Positions 1 through 11,200 of a DNA stretch of 15,171 bases are shown here, in pieces (the first letter of the stretch is position 1; each line of letters starts with the position of its first letter). The notes below the pieces were generated by a model. That model saw nothing but the letters and a program-made list of their open reading frames with translations, had not been told where the DNA came from and did no database searches. The stretch spans positions 1-15,171 of the forward strand of contig JACQKJ010000025.1 in NCBI GenBank assembly GCA_016204595.1, read 5' to 3'. This stretch comes from Candidatus Komeilibacteria bacterium (lineage in GTDB: Bacteria; Patescibacteriota; Patescibacteriia; UBA1558; 2-01-FULL-52-15). The position numbers were made by a program, and so were the translations under genes.

Positions 1-2259
1 ATGTGTGCCTGACTTGATAATATCCCCTGCATCCATCATATTTCCGTTATTTCGAAGGGTATCAGGCTTCATTGCTGCGATTTGCTTAACGCCAAGCGAC
101 TTTATCATCCTCTGTCTTGTCTCCGCTTCTTGGGGATTCAGATCCCGAGTTGCTACTTTCTTGCCCTCGTCATCCACTTCAACTCCGTCAAACACGACTT
201 TACCATCCTTCAGGATAAGATCGTGTGAATAAACTTCGACGTCATTTGGGTTTAACTTCACCAAGGCCTGCCTAATATCCTCTCTATCGCTCCCTACCTG
301 TCTGGACTGCTTTGCATACACTCTCTGACCCTCATCACCCTTGGCAAATGTCTCACGACCCGGCATAACGAGTTTTTCCATGCGCTCTTCAAGCCCTTTT
401 GCTGCATACTTTTGGGCTTCTTTGGGAATGCGATCTATGTATTTCTTGAATTCGGGACCCGTTAAGGTCTCATGCCCCAGCCGTGCAATCAATGCACCAG
501 CTACTGGGTCCAGTTGATCTTTACGTGCAAAAGGTTTCCCCTCAGTATGCATCGTTTTAATAAGTTCCTCGGTTTCCTTGCTTTTCAGGTTGCTAAAGCG
601 AAAATTATTCGCCATGAACTTCTGCTGCTCATCCGTTGTAAGACCCAAATCTTCATTCACATGCCCGAGCGCTTGTTTCACAAGCTTCTCTCCCTCAGGT
701 CCTTCCTTCTTCAGGTCATCGACCTGCCCTTCATTGAACATCGCCCGGGCGACAGCCGCTTTGCGCGCGTTGAAGAACGGCGACGCTGATGCCAATACGT
801 CTTTTCGCTCCGAATAGGTCATGCGGGAAACGCCCATGGCTTCGGCTTCAGCAGCAGCACGCTTCTGCTGCGCCCCCCGTTCGGGCACAGCCGCGCGACG
901 CTGCATGCCGCGAAGAAAACGAACCGGTGCCGCCTCGATACCCTCCCAGCCCTTGCGTGCTCCCTCTGCCATACGGCCATAGCCCTCTGCCGTGCGTTCG
1001 CGAAAATCCCGAATGCGTGCTGCTACGGGACGAAGCCCGACCGCTTGCGCTCCGGCGGCAAGTCCTCCGGTCAAACGTCCGATGGTAGCCCCGGAAACAG
1101 CGCCAAGCGTATCAAGCGGACGGGAAACAGCCCTCGAGGCTGCACTACGCGCAAGACCAAGCGCACCCCCGCGACCGCTCTTGCCCACACCAAGGCGCTT
1201 TGCAGCGGTTGTTGCATATCCCTGGGCTTTGTTCGCGAAATTCTGAGCGACTTTGGAGCCTGCAGCTCCCATCTGCACCGCCAAACGAATGGAGTACATG
1301 AGAAGGCCGATAGCTACCAGAAAGCCGATCAAAGACGATGAAGCAATGCCGCCAACAGTCGCACTGGCAACAGGGGCTTCATTTCCGCTTGCCCCATTGA
1401 CCGAGGCGCTTATCAATATCTGCCCTTGGTTCGCGATCACCGCAAACACCAACCAGAGCATAAATGCCAGGACAGGCGCTACGGTCAGATTGGCTCCAAG
1501 AATCTTCCACCAGCGATCATACCATTCCTTTGTCTGCGGCAGGGTGCTTGCGAGAAAGGCAAGCGGCGCAAAGACAATGACAAGCCACAACGCGATAATA
1601 CGAGCGAGAAAAATAATGAGAATAAGCCCGACGACGAGGGTTGCAACGCAGAAGGCAAGCGCCGCGACCACGTAGGTGAACAGATCTCCCGCAAACGTGC
1701 CAACTCCTCCGCTCGATAGAGGACTGACCATTGCATCCAGGCCCAAGGCAGTAACCACGCCTGCTTGCAATACGTCCTTCACCGCCGAAATGAAGGTAAG
1801 GGTGATGACCTGCGACAGATCGATCATAAAAACAACGATCGTCTTGCTGAAATTGATGAGTATCGCCATCATGATGAGCCGGCGCAGATTCTGACGATAA
1901 TTGACGACCTGCCATTTCACGATGGAACTGATGGCGATGATCAGCAAAATAAGCACGAAGAACATGTTGGAAAGGTCCCTGAGCACGGTCCAACCTCTTT
2001 CCACGATCGGCGCATCCGCGAATCCATTGTACTGTGAAACCTCGACAAGAATATACAACAAGAAATTCATCAGGTTCCCGACGGTATAGGTGATGATGCC
2101 GAAAAGTATAGTCTTGAAAAAATCAGAGAGCGAAGCAAGCGGATCGATAGCATACACCGGGATCGGCAAAGCAAATAAGACCGCGCCGATAAGACCTGCC
2201 GCCATCGCGGTCACGACGATTGTTTTTTTTCGGAAAAATAATCGCATCCGTCGCATCAT
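1..2259 (-). CDS. VirB6/TrbL-like type IV secretion membrane protein with long soluble tail (3' end outside window)
   Basis: The frame is open for 753 codons from ATG at 2259 to the left edge with no stop, so the C-terminus is missing. Residues 13-37 form a signal peptide or first membrane helix ending in a plausible V-Y-A cleavage site. Further hydrophobic segments lie near 47-72, 95-117, 128-150, 190-217, 219-240, 259-278 and 305-328. The W-rich stretch KEWYDRWWKILGANL (244-258) between helices and the overall layout resemble the VirB6/TrbL polytopic inner-membrane family, the channel-forming part of type IV secretion systems. From about residue 335 the protein becomes a hydrophilic Ala/Arg/Glu-rich tail of more than 415 residues, which classical VirB6 lacks. 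The ATG lies 1 nt after the TGA of the giant gene, with a second in-frame ATG directly following; no strong Shine-Dalgarno is visible, so coupled translation is likely. Family assignment is by topology and residue pattern only; a generic polytopic membrane protein is the alternative. Confidence 0.8.
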   Translation of the reverse strand, partial: MMRRMRLFFRKKTIVVTAMAAGLIGAVLFALPIPVYAIDPLASLSDFFKTILFGIITYTVGNLMNFLLYILVEVSQYNGFADAPIVERGWTVLRDLSNMFFVLILLIIAISSIVKWQVVNYRQNLRRLIMMAILINFSKTIVVFMIDLSQVITLTFISAVKDVLQAGVVTALGLDAMVSPLSSGGVGTFAGDLFTYVVAALAFCVATLVVGLILIIFLARIIALWLVIVFAPLAFLASTLPQTKEWYDRWWKILGANLTVAPVLAFMLWLVFAVIANQGQILISASVNGASGNEAPVASATVGGIASSSLIGFLVAIGLLMYSIRLAVQMGAAGSKVAQNFANKAQGYATTAAKRLGVGKSGRGGALGLARSAASRAVSRPLDTLGAVSGATIGRLTGGLAAGAQAVGLRPVAARIRDFRERTAEGYGRMAEGARKGWEGIEAAPVRFLRGMQRRAAVPERGAQQKRAAAEAEAMGVSRMTYSERKDVLASASPFFNARKAAVARAMFNEGQVDDLKKEGPEGEKLVKQALGHVNEDLGLTTDEQQKFMANNFRFSNLKSKETEELIKTMHTEGKPFARKDQLDPVAGALIARLGHETLTGPEFKKYIDRIPKEAQKYAAKGLEERMEKLVMPGRETFAKGDEGQRVYAKQSRQVGSDREDIRQALVKLNPNDVEVYSHDLILKDGKVVFDGVEVDDEGKKVATRDLNPQEAETRQRMIKSLGVKQIAAMKPDTLRNNGNMMDAGDIIKSGTH

Positions 2260-2260
2260 A

Positions 2261-5200
2261 TCACGGTTTTGGATCCTTATAGACCTTGATGAGCCCGGGG
2301 AATTTGACGTATCCGGCATTCCCAGGAACGTTGCATCCCAGACCAACCTCGCCATAGACGTTATTCGTGCACCATCCCCAATTATCCTGAACCATCACCC
2401 ATGGACGGTAACAGGAAGCGTTGGAGCTTGCTTGATTTTGGCACGACTCTGCGCCCGGACAGTCCTCATTTCGCCCGCATTCAATAGCATTGGAAATACT
2501 GCAACGGCCGCAGGCGTACTGAATATCATACCGGTAGACGTGGAGATAATTCCGGTAACTTTCGTGACAGGCTTGCGGAGAGGCAGCGTATTCAAGAGGT
2601 GCCTGCTTGCCGGTGCGGGGGCCGAGCGTTGCCGAGACCTTCGGATCAATGCACTGCTCCATGTGATTCTTATAGTACCCGAGACGCGACTGCCTCAGGC
2701 CATCGCCCCAATTGATGTCGATATACCGGATCGGCAGATGATTCTTATCGGCGCCCATGTAGAATTTGAGCGAGACGAGGAAGTTCTGGAAGCCTTCCAG
2801 GTAGGAGGCGCTGCCGGTCTCATTGTTGACCGAGAATCCATTGTCGCCGGGGACGAGGAATTCACCCGTCTTCTTTATCTGTTTGCAATTACTGCCTGTG
2901 GAATCGCATACCGCCGGGATGATATACGGCGAATACGCCGGATCTTCCTTAGGCGTTTCATCAAGAGGCAGCACGCCCGGCGGCGGAGGCACCGCGAGCG
3001 TATCGATGACACGATCGTACGGAACGCTCGTGCATGGATTCGTTGCGGTTTTTATGCACAGCGGCAGATATCCGGTCGGCTCGAGCACGCAGAACTGGGC
3101 TCCTTCCGTTGCAGGAGGGACCGCTTTGTACCTGACCTCATTGGCGGGCAGACACGACCCGTTGAAACCGGCATTGGTCGAGCTGCCGCATATATCAGGA
3201 CCACTAATGACCTCGCCCAGATCATTGGTAATAGTAGCTCCGGCTTCGCAAGGCACCGGATTGTAATCAAAGTTGTAATCAAAGTTATTTGCCGGATCAG
3301 TCGACCCCGCAGTGAACGGCTGGCCCACGCAGAACGACCCGGTCCCGAAATCATGCGGTCCTTCTTTGACGCTATCGGCGCAATATGACTTCTTATTGGC
3401 GGCGCTCAACTCGCCGATGAAGTTATCCTCGATGCCGTCGTCATTGGCGGTACAATCAGCCGTACTCTGGCATTCAACGCCGGTATCAATACCAAGGTAT
3501 CTGCAGGTCGAGAGGGCCGTCTGGGCATCATATTGGCAGGTAACGTATGCGGCGAGCGGGGCTCCTGCGGAATCAGAGGGAATCTTGCAGTCATTTCCTT
3601 CAAAGTTTCCGCTGTAACATCTGAAGGAAGCGGAGGTTGTTGCCGGATCTTGCTGGCACGCATACCCCAGATCCGCACACGTCTTGATCGGTGAGCCCGG
3701 ATCAAAATCATAGGCATCGCAGATGGCCGGGTCACTGAATGGAAGCGCTGTCGGATCGCTCTCGCAGCGTTTCTCTGGCCGCGATTCCGTATGGAACCCG
3801 ACCGGGCAGGCCGCGCATATTCCATAGACGGAGCTTGCAGGATCTTTACTGGTAAAGAACGAGTTGACGCACGTATTGCTGATAGGCTCGCAGCGGGTTG
3901 CAAGCGGATTGGTAGGATCAGATGAAGCATTGCAGGCATTCGGCTCCAACTGATCACAGATCTGTCCGCCGAAATAACCGCCGGTGGTAAGCCCCGGGAA
4001 CGGATCATCCGTCCTGCCGCAGACGAAATAATCGCAGGATTCGCCCTCGCGCCACCCGTACAGATTGAATATTTTCGCGTAAATCTCCTTGAGCCGACGC
4101 AGACCGATATCGTAAAACTCATTGCCGGTAAACGGCGGATTGGTCCAGCCCTTGACCGCGAATTGGGTTCTTGAATTCTGATCGAACCACGCGCACTTTT
4201 TTGCATCGTCGCTGCACCCAAGCGGACTTCCCACGCGCGGAGATTCTTTGGTGTTACGGATGAAGAGGCGATCGGTGATGAAGCCGAGGCCTGTGAGGAC
4301 AGCGGAGCCGAACGGCGTATCGTCCTGTCCGATCTTATATTTCAGCGCAGGGGGCGCAGGCGTCAACGGATTTGTCACGAACGGACGATCGCCCAGTTTG
4401 TACCCTGCGCCATTGTTATAGTCAGACCAGAAAAGATTCGTCCGTGCGGCATTATCTCCCCGCTCATTCACGGCCTGTGCTAACACGATGCATGCTCCGT
4501 CCGGACGCTGCTCATTATAGACGGTATCTCCGTCATACGGATACAAGCCTGACCCTCCTTTGGGGACAGCCCAACAATTCGTTTTAAGGTGGAACCCATG
4601 ACAGTAGTTCCCGAAACGACCTTGTTTCTCAACTTTGTAATCTTTATCGACCTTCTGATCATCCTTATTGCACCGGTCGCTGCACTTTTCCCCGATGAAA
4701 TATCGCGTTCGTTTCTCGTAGAGGCCGACCTCGAGACAATAATATGCGGGGATCTTGTACGTATATCCCGCTTCCCTGGTCTGGTTGTAGAAATCATATC
4801 CGACCGGAGAGTTATCAATGGGAAGCCACGTCAGGCATGCGCGTTCGTCCTGTGACCCGTTGATATTCGCCCGATTATCGGGCTCAATGCAGAATCCGGG
4901 CAGATTGATGAAGCTTTCAGCTCGCTTCAGGTACACCGGGGAACCGTTATCAGGGCATCGTTCCTCGGCAGAAAGCGTGCCGTCTCCGGTGACAACGCAT
5001 TTATTGTTGGTCTTGGCCTTGCCGCAATCACTGTCCAGGTTGCAGCGTATGCTGAGATTTTGCGTACATCCCAGAGCGCCCTCGGTATCTTCCGAAAGAC
5101 ATTCCTTGCCGTCTTGCTGTCCTCCCTGGCACAGGCACGACGGAATGGCGACGCTCTGGAAATTGACGTCGGTCGAATAATACCTCGTGATACTGGACGT

Positions 5201-8200
5201 GGAACCGTATCTGAACTTATAATATCGCGTCTCGCACGAAGCGTATCTGCTATCGCAAATATTCGCCTTCTGGAATCCGAATTTCACCTGCTTCGTGTCT
5301 CCGGTATCTGTCTGAATCACCGAGTAGGGGAACGGTGCATCCTTTTCTGCCCAGGCGCGGGTCGTCTGTTTGATCACGTAATCGGAGGTGCGGCTGAAAT
5401 GGCTGCCGTCAATGCCCACAACGCATTTATTGGGAGCAAAGCAGCGGCCAAGCTTGTCTGATGGATCCAGAGGATCAACGGGTCCGCACGGATCCTCATA
5501 GCTGTTCGTGCTGTCGCAAATATCGATGACTTTTACCAAACGATAGTCCTGGTTCTTCGCGTCTGGCCCGTTCGTACCGTTCGTGCTGACATCGACAAGC
5601 TCCAGACTTCCGATATCGAAGTTATTATAGGTCGAGAAACCGCTATACTCTACCGGGTTCTGTGCCAAACTGCGATTCGTGTAGACGCCGTACTCAAGCC
5701 GTTGCGTCGAAGGGATAACCCAGTGAGCACAGTTCAAGGTCTGTGTACCGGTCGTGTATTGATCGCACACTCCGACCTGGTCGCAGAGTTGGCGGTAGGA
5801 GCCGGTCGAAGGATCGAAGACTTCAGTGGTGCTGCGGCACGAAAGCCATTCCTGGCATTGCCGGTCGCGCGTCACTTTGATAATGCGGTTGCTGTCGTTC
5901 TGGCACGAGGTATTGCTCGGATCGCACACCACCGGCGACACCAGCGATCCGTTATTATTCGTGCTCTGTTGATAGGTCGCGTAGGTGTCGAAAAGCTTGC
6001 TCGATCGGTTATTAACGTCCAGGAACAGAAGGCACCCGTCGCGCTTGCCCACCTGCCCCGAACACGAAACCGTGTCGATCTGCGCGTCATCGAGATAGTA
6101 ATACCCCTTGGCTCGCTTGAAGCTCGGGTTCTGCCACCATACTTCGCTGACGCCGCCGCAGCTTGTATACGGGGCCGTCACACAAGCGGCGTCAGTCACG
6201 CACGTCTGTGCCCCCGCCGGATCGGCTTTTCCTGTGGCGGGATCAACGCAGTACGTGTCACGGCATTGCGGAAGCAGTTCATCACCGCTGAATGTCGGGG
6301 CGCTGCCGCACTGACCGCCACCCGGACGAATGCGAGCAGGATTGAAGACGGACCGACTCTGGAGCAATTCAAAATCGCACTTGATCAGCTGTTTCTTATT
6401 GCCATCAAAACCGATATCAACGCTTCGCTGCAGGGTCTGCCAGCTATTCAGCTTGTTCGTTTGGGCGGACGCAATGTACAAAACTTTCTGATCGCGATTC
6501 GGATCACTTTGGTTTTGACCGAAAACTTCGCAGGTATAGCCGGGATCGAGGTTGGTGCAATCGGTATTCGTATAACACGGTATCCCCGTTCGCGTATTGT
6601 TGCCGGTATCATTACAATACGACAAACTCAACGTGGAATTCTGATCGCAGCTGTAATTGGCAGGGCAAGCCGTAGCTGAACCTTGGCTGCACGGGCTGCT
6701 GTAATCATACGTGCTTCCGTTGGTGCAGTAATCTTCATCAAGAGGCGATTCCCAATAGCAGGTCAGATTTGCCTGTATCTTGGGGTCCGGATCGTCCGGC
6801 ATTTTGCGCAGATTCACGTCAACGCTGTATGAAAAGACATCGGTACTGTCAAGAGCAGTAAAAGTCTGGCTCAAGACCGCGGTTCCCTTGGGGTCAACGC
6901 GAGTCGATCCGTACTGCAAACTTGAATTCACTTCAAAGAGATCGGTCGGTCCTCCGTTGCCGGGCGCATCAACTAAACTGTTGCCATACTGACCAAAGGC
7001 GGACCAGTCGGTCGGACGTGAAAAATTCGCGCTTTTTAATGCATTATCTCCCTGCGTGTCCAGCGGATCCTTGAATTCGGTACATCGGTCATACTGATCC
7101 TGACACTGACCGACCCAGCCATTATATTCAAAACTCAAGTTAGAGTAGAGCTTGAAGTCCGAGGAATCGAACGGCAGCACCCCGTCATCAGAACAGCCGA
7201 TAGGCGTAGCACCCGCTTGCAGGCTCGCGGTCTGGAACCATCCGGTGAACAGCTGGCCCGCAATGTTAACGTTTTCCTTGTAACTGCAGGTGCGTTTGAG
7301 CGGCTGTTTGAAATAGACCAGACTCCCTTGCGTCGTCGAGTACTCTTCGCAGAATAAGCCGTCGTCAGTGCACAAGGTCTGGTCATACGTATCCGGATCG
7401 TTGATGAGCGTCTCGACGGTATATCCCGAAATATATTTTGGATGGGCCGCCGGCAAATCCAGATTCACCTGCGGACTTCCCAATGCCCGGCATCCCTTAC
7501 TTGACTCGAAACAGAGGTTCTGCTGATTGTAGACAAAGTAGAAAATGCTGTCGGCCGGTACCGTGACTTCGGAAGGATCATTCTCATTGTACGTGCGCTG
7601 GAACGGGTCTGACGAATTTTTCGTATCAATGAAGGCCCGACAACCTATGACGTCTTCGCTGCACAATTTGGAGAAGGAGCGCAGATTGTACGACGTTCCG
7701 GCGCTGTCGATATACGTCTGACAGCCGAGCATAGCGCCCGGCACCGGAGCATCGCATGAGCTTGGCGTCTTCCAGCTGTTTTTGATAAGGAATGAATTTG
7801 AAATCGACTGCTGTAATAGAATGTTATCAAGGTATATTTTCGGGGTTGGGCCGCCCAAATTAATCTCCGGCTGTGCGCTAAATGCGGAGGCAACATACCA
7901 CGGCCCGACGCGATACCGCTGCCAATCGCTCGCAACAGGCACCGTAAGCGTCAGCGGGCTTTGGCCCGTGGCCGGAGTAATGGTGAGAGTCGCCGACACT
8001 TCGTTCTTCATCCAAAATTCCATGTACAATTCGCGATTCGCTTCCACTTGCAGCGACTGACCCGACCGCTTCATTTGCGCGGACGTCGCGCCGAGAGGAG
8101 TTATATTCGCTATGGAATGACCTCCGGTCGTGACCGCCTGCGATGAGATCGATGACAGGTTGCTGTCCCAGGGCGCTATCGAGCCTGATTCAAAGGAGTC

Positions 8201-11200
8201 GAAGAAGAGCGTGCGCACGTTACCCGACTGATTACCTCGATATTCGCGGCAGCCGTTGAATTGCGCCTGGCATGTTCTGCTTTCCGACTTAAGCACAAAG
8301 AAGTTTGCGCCGGTCGTGGTACGGCGATACGTCTGGCAATCATTGCTTGCTGCGATCACCCGATCTTGTAACACGTAATGCGGGTCGCCTGCGATATCGA
8401 AGAACTCCCGGCAATTCAGGTTTGACTGAAGATCGGCAGCACTGCACGTCGTCGCAGCCGTATTAATCGCCGTATCGATACATGTCTTGCCGCCGATATC
8501 GACGTTCGTGCAGGGCTGATTCGAAGCCAAGTTGCTTTCGAGCAGGCGCCAGGTGCGTACCTGATACCCGGCCGTATCGCTGCCTTCGAGCGTGTAGTAC
8601 GTGACCCCGAGCGCGTCCTCCACGCATTGTCTCACGTAATTGAAGTAATACTTGCCTTCACCGCCCTGGGCCACCTCTTCAAGGTTCGTGAACTCTTCAC
8701 AGTTGACCTGCGCGGCCGGGCACTGCGTGGCTGTCGCAGCTATGAAATTCTCAGACAGAGGCGCGGGCGCCGGAGCTGGCGCAGACTCAAGCGCGTCGAA
8801 GTAACTGGAAAGCTCGAGGTAATTCTGATATCCGACGCATTCAGCAGGGCACTGGTCGTCCGAATCGATCCTGCCGGGCACTGACGCGCCGCCCGAAATC
8901 GGTTTAAATCTATCGCAACCCACGTCGTCTTTCGTGCATTGGAACTGGGACTTGCCGTACACATCCCCGTTCTCGCCATAGGTCGTGAAGCCGGAGGCGA
9001 CATTGTTGAACTCGAGCTTCACCCCGTCCATGTAATAATCGCTCACGCCTACTCCGCTCGTCAGCTGGCAACGGGTATCGAAGGAAAGCAAAAGCGACGT
9101 ATCAAGATTATTGACGTCAAATTTTGCCGTCAATTCATAGCGCTTCCACTGGGGCGTCAGAGAAACCGTCGTGCTTTGAGCCGGAGTTGCGGGCGAAGCG
9201 ATCGACACATCCGTTGTGCAGTCAGCGTCTGACTTTCCGAGCCAGGATATCGTGAAGGTTTTATCAGCCAAAATGCCGGTGATGGCGTTCGTTGAGATCC
9301 TGTTGCCGGTAATCCCTGCCGGTATATGCACCTTGAGCCCTATGCTCCCGTAGTACGCGTTATCCCGCGTCGTGAAGACCGTATCGGGACTTCCCTGCCA
9401 GCCGTCAAAGGAGTCGGTCAGGCTATCATCGAGCCACGCAGGATCGGCGAAATCGGTCGCCGTGTTTGCGTTGAAATAATCGAAATCGCCGTTCGGGATA
9501 AGATTGACGCCGGGCGTTCCGAGCGATAGGAACTGCGAGCAGCCGACCTGATCGGCCTCGCAGCTTTGTACCTGACGGTTGAGATACAAGCGGTCATTGG
9601 GATTCCAGGCGAACACAGGGCTGTCCACGCTCCCCACATTATCCTGACTCTTACTGAACCAGCGGCACCCGTTCTGGGACGCGTCGCACAGATCAACCGT
9701 ATTGCCCAGATACGCGGCCGACTGCTGGTCCACGGTCTTGGTATACGCGGCGCAACCCGCATACTGCTGCGGGCACTGGGTTCCGGCAAAACGCCACACG
9801 CTCTTCTCCTTGGTGCAGTAGCCGAACCCGCCGATGCAATTGCCGCTGTCGTCTTCCGCGAGGCAGGACACCCCATCGCTGCAATACTGCTGCCGCTCAC
9901 TCACGTCGATGTCGATCAGTTTCGGTCCGTAGGAAAAGGCATTGCACTGCGTCTCCGGCGCTTTCAAGACCCAGTTGGGGTCGATGAGGTGATAATAAAT
10001 ATTCGATTGCGGATCAAGCTTGCAGAGCCCGTTGTTCTCATAACAATTCATGGCCTCGCGTAGCGTGATCGGGTCTTCAATAGGGCTCAATGATGCGGCT
10101 ATCTCCCAGCCGATCGGGACCACGCGGTACTTGCGCAGACGCTGGATATTACTGTGGCACAATCCGCTGCGGATGCAGAACGGATCGCTGTTGACGCTGA
10201 CGTTGAGGTTGGAGATAAGTGGCACGTCCGCATTGATGGTACCGTCTGCAACGGCCTCGCTCAAGGTAAGCTTCTCATTGATCGCTGACGCAAAATTGTC
10301 ATCAATCGTACAATTCTCAGAGCCGACATTATTGCGATCGTCGGGGCAGATGGTGAATTCAGATATGTACTCAAATTTATTGATCGTATCCAGAGCAGGT
10401 CCCCGTGATTCGGCAAGAGTGTTCGACACCTGCTGCGTGTTCAGAAAAGACAACGGCGACGTGTTGCCGGTGCGCAATTGCTGCACGATATTCTGCCTGA
10501 CCTGGTCCAGGTCAGTGCCCTGGCCTATCTGGGAGAGCGAGAACGAACCTGACCGTACATATTTTTTGACAAGACCAGCGATAAGCGACCTTCCGAAGAT
10601 CGTTGCCGCGTTCAACCAAAATGAGTTTTCGCCGAGACTGAACGCCGGAAGCGTCGTATCCTTTGCAGTGTGACTTTTATCTCCAGATTGCTGGTCAAGG
10701 CGTTCGATCTCATCACAGGTTCGCTGCACATAATCTGCATCGTTTCCAAGCGTCTTATATTCGACATCCTTATAACCCTTGCACGTAGCGGCATTCAACT
10801 CTGCATATTTCTGTCGCAACTCCTGTGCACGGCGAGCTGCACTGCCAACTGCGAGCACACCTCCGAGATCGCTCTGCTGTGGTGAAAAAAGATCACCAAA
10901 AAACCCGAGCTTTTCAGATGAGCTGAAATTCTTCGTTAGATCAAAATACGGCACTCCGGACGATTGCCCGCGCCCACCGATACACTTATACCCCGTCGGG
11001 CAGTCAAAATCATCACCGCATCCGCCGCCTTTCGCCAGTTTGCATGTTGTTCCGCCCACAGCGCATTGAGCGTCCGAAGAGCATGGCACCGCGTACGGCG
11101 TACACTTACCCCCAAAAATCGCTATACAGTCACCATCATTAGTACAAAATGTTTGCGAACTAAAACTCGTCCCGCTCACAGGACTACCTTCTGTACACAC

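Larger units (their letters stand above)
7073..9775 (-). repeat. Degenerate C-x6-C-x2-[F/Y/L] repeat array within the giant protein
   Basis: This stretch encodes residues 700-1600 of the giant protein. Exact C-x6-C-x2-aromatic (or Leu) motifs start at residues 700, 729, 771, 979, 1051, 1201, 1404, 1454, 1501 and 1590. An eleventh lies outside the array at 2553. Longer variants occur at 1143 (C-x10-C), 1373 (C-x10-C) and 1937 (C-x9-C). The position before the second Cys is often Gly, and a short hydrophobic strand often ends a few residues before the first Cys. Spacing is irregular (about 30 to 210 residues), because jelly-roll modules are inserted between some copies. No long nucleotide identity is evident, so this is an old protein-level repeat, not a recent DNA duplication. 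Confidence 0.75.

Noticed and set aside
47..49. Possible TAA stop ending the VirB6-like gene
   Set aside because: A recount of the frame from ATG 2259 shows this triplet is out of frame. The coding frame reads on through N-N-G-N-M-M-D-A-G-D to the edge.
1517..1993. Minus-strand open frame of 158 codons within the VirB6-like gene
   Set aside because: It is an out-of-frame shadow, rich in His/Arg/Cys. The overlapping frame gives clear membrane helices and is continuous for 753 codons.
2090..3388. Plus-strand open frame of 432 codons across the end of the giant gene and start of the VirB6-like gene
   Set aside because: It is antisense to two well-supported coding regions, has no ribosome binding site or recognisable domain, and its composition (rich in Arg and Ile) is what a mirrored coding frame gives.
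3406..4221. Minus-strand open frame of 271 codons within the giant gene
   Set aside because: It is a same-strand out-of-frame shadow, Arg/Pro/Ser-rich and without domain features. The giant frame is continuous and carries the Cys motifs.
5702..6679. Plus-strand open frame of 325 codons inside the giant gene
   Set aside because: It lies wholly antisense to the Cys-rich coding frame, with no promoter, ribosome site or domain pattern.
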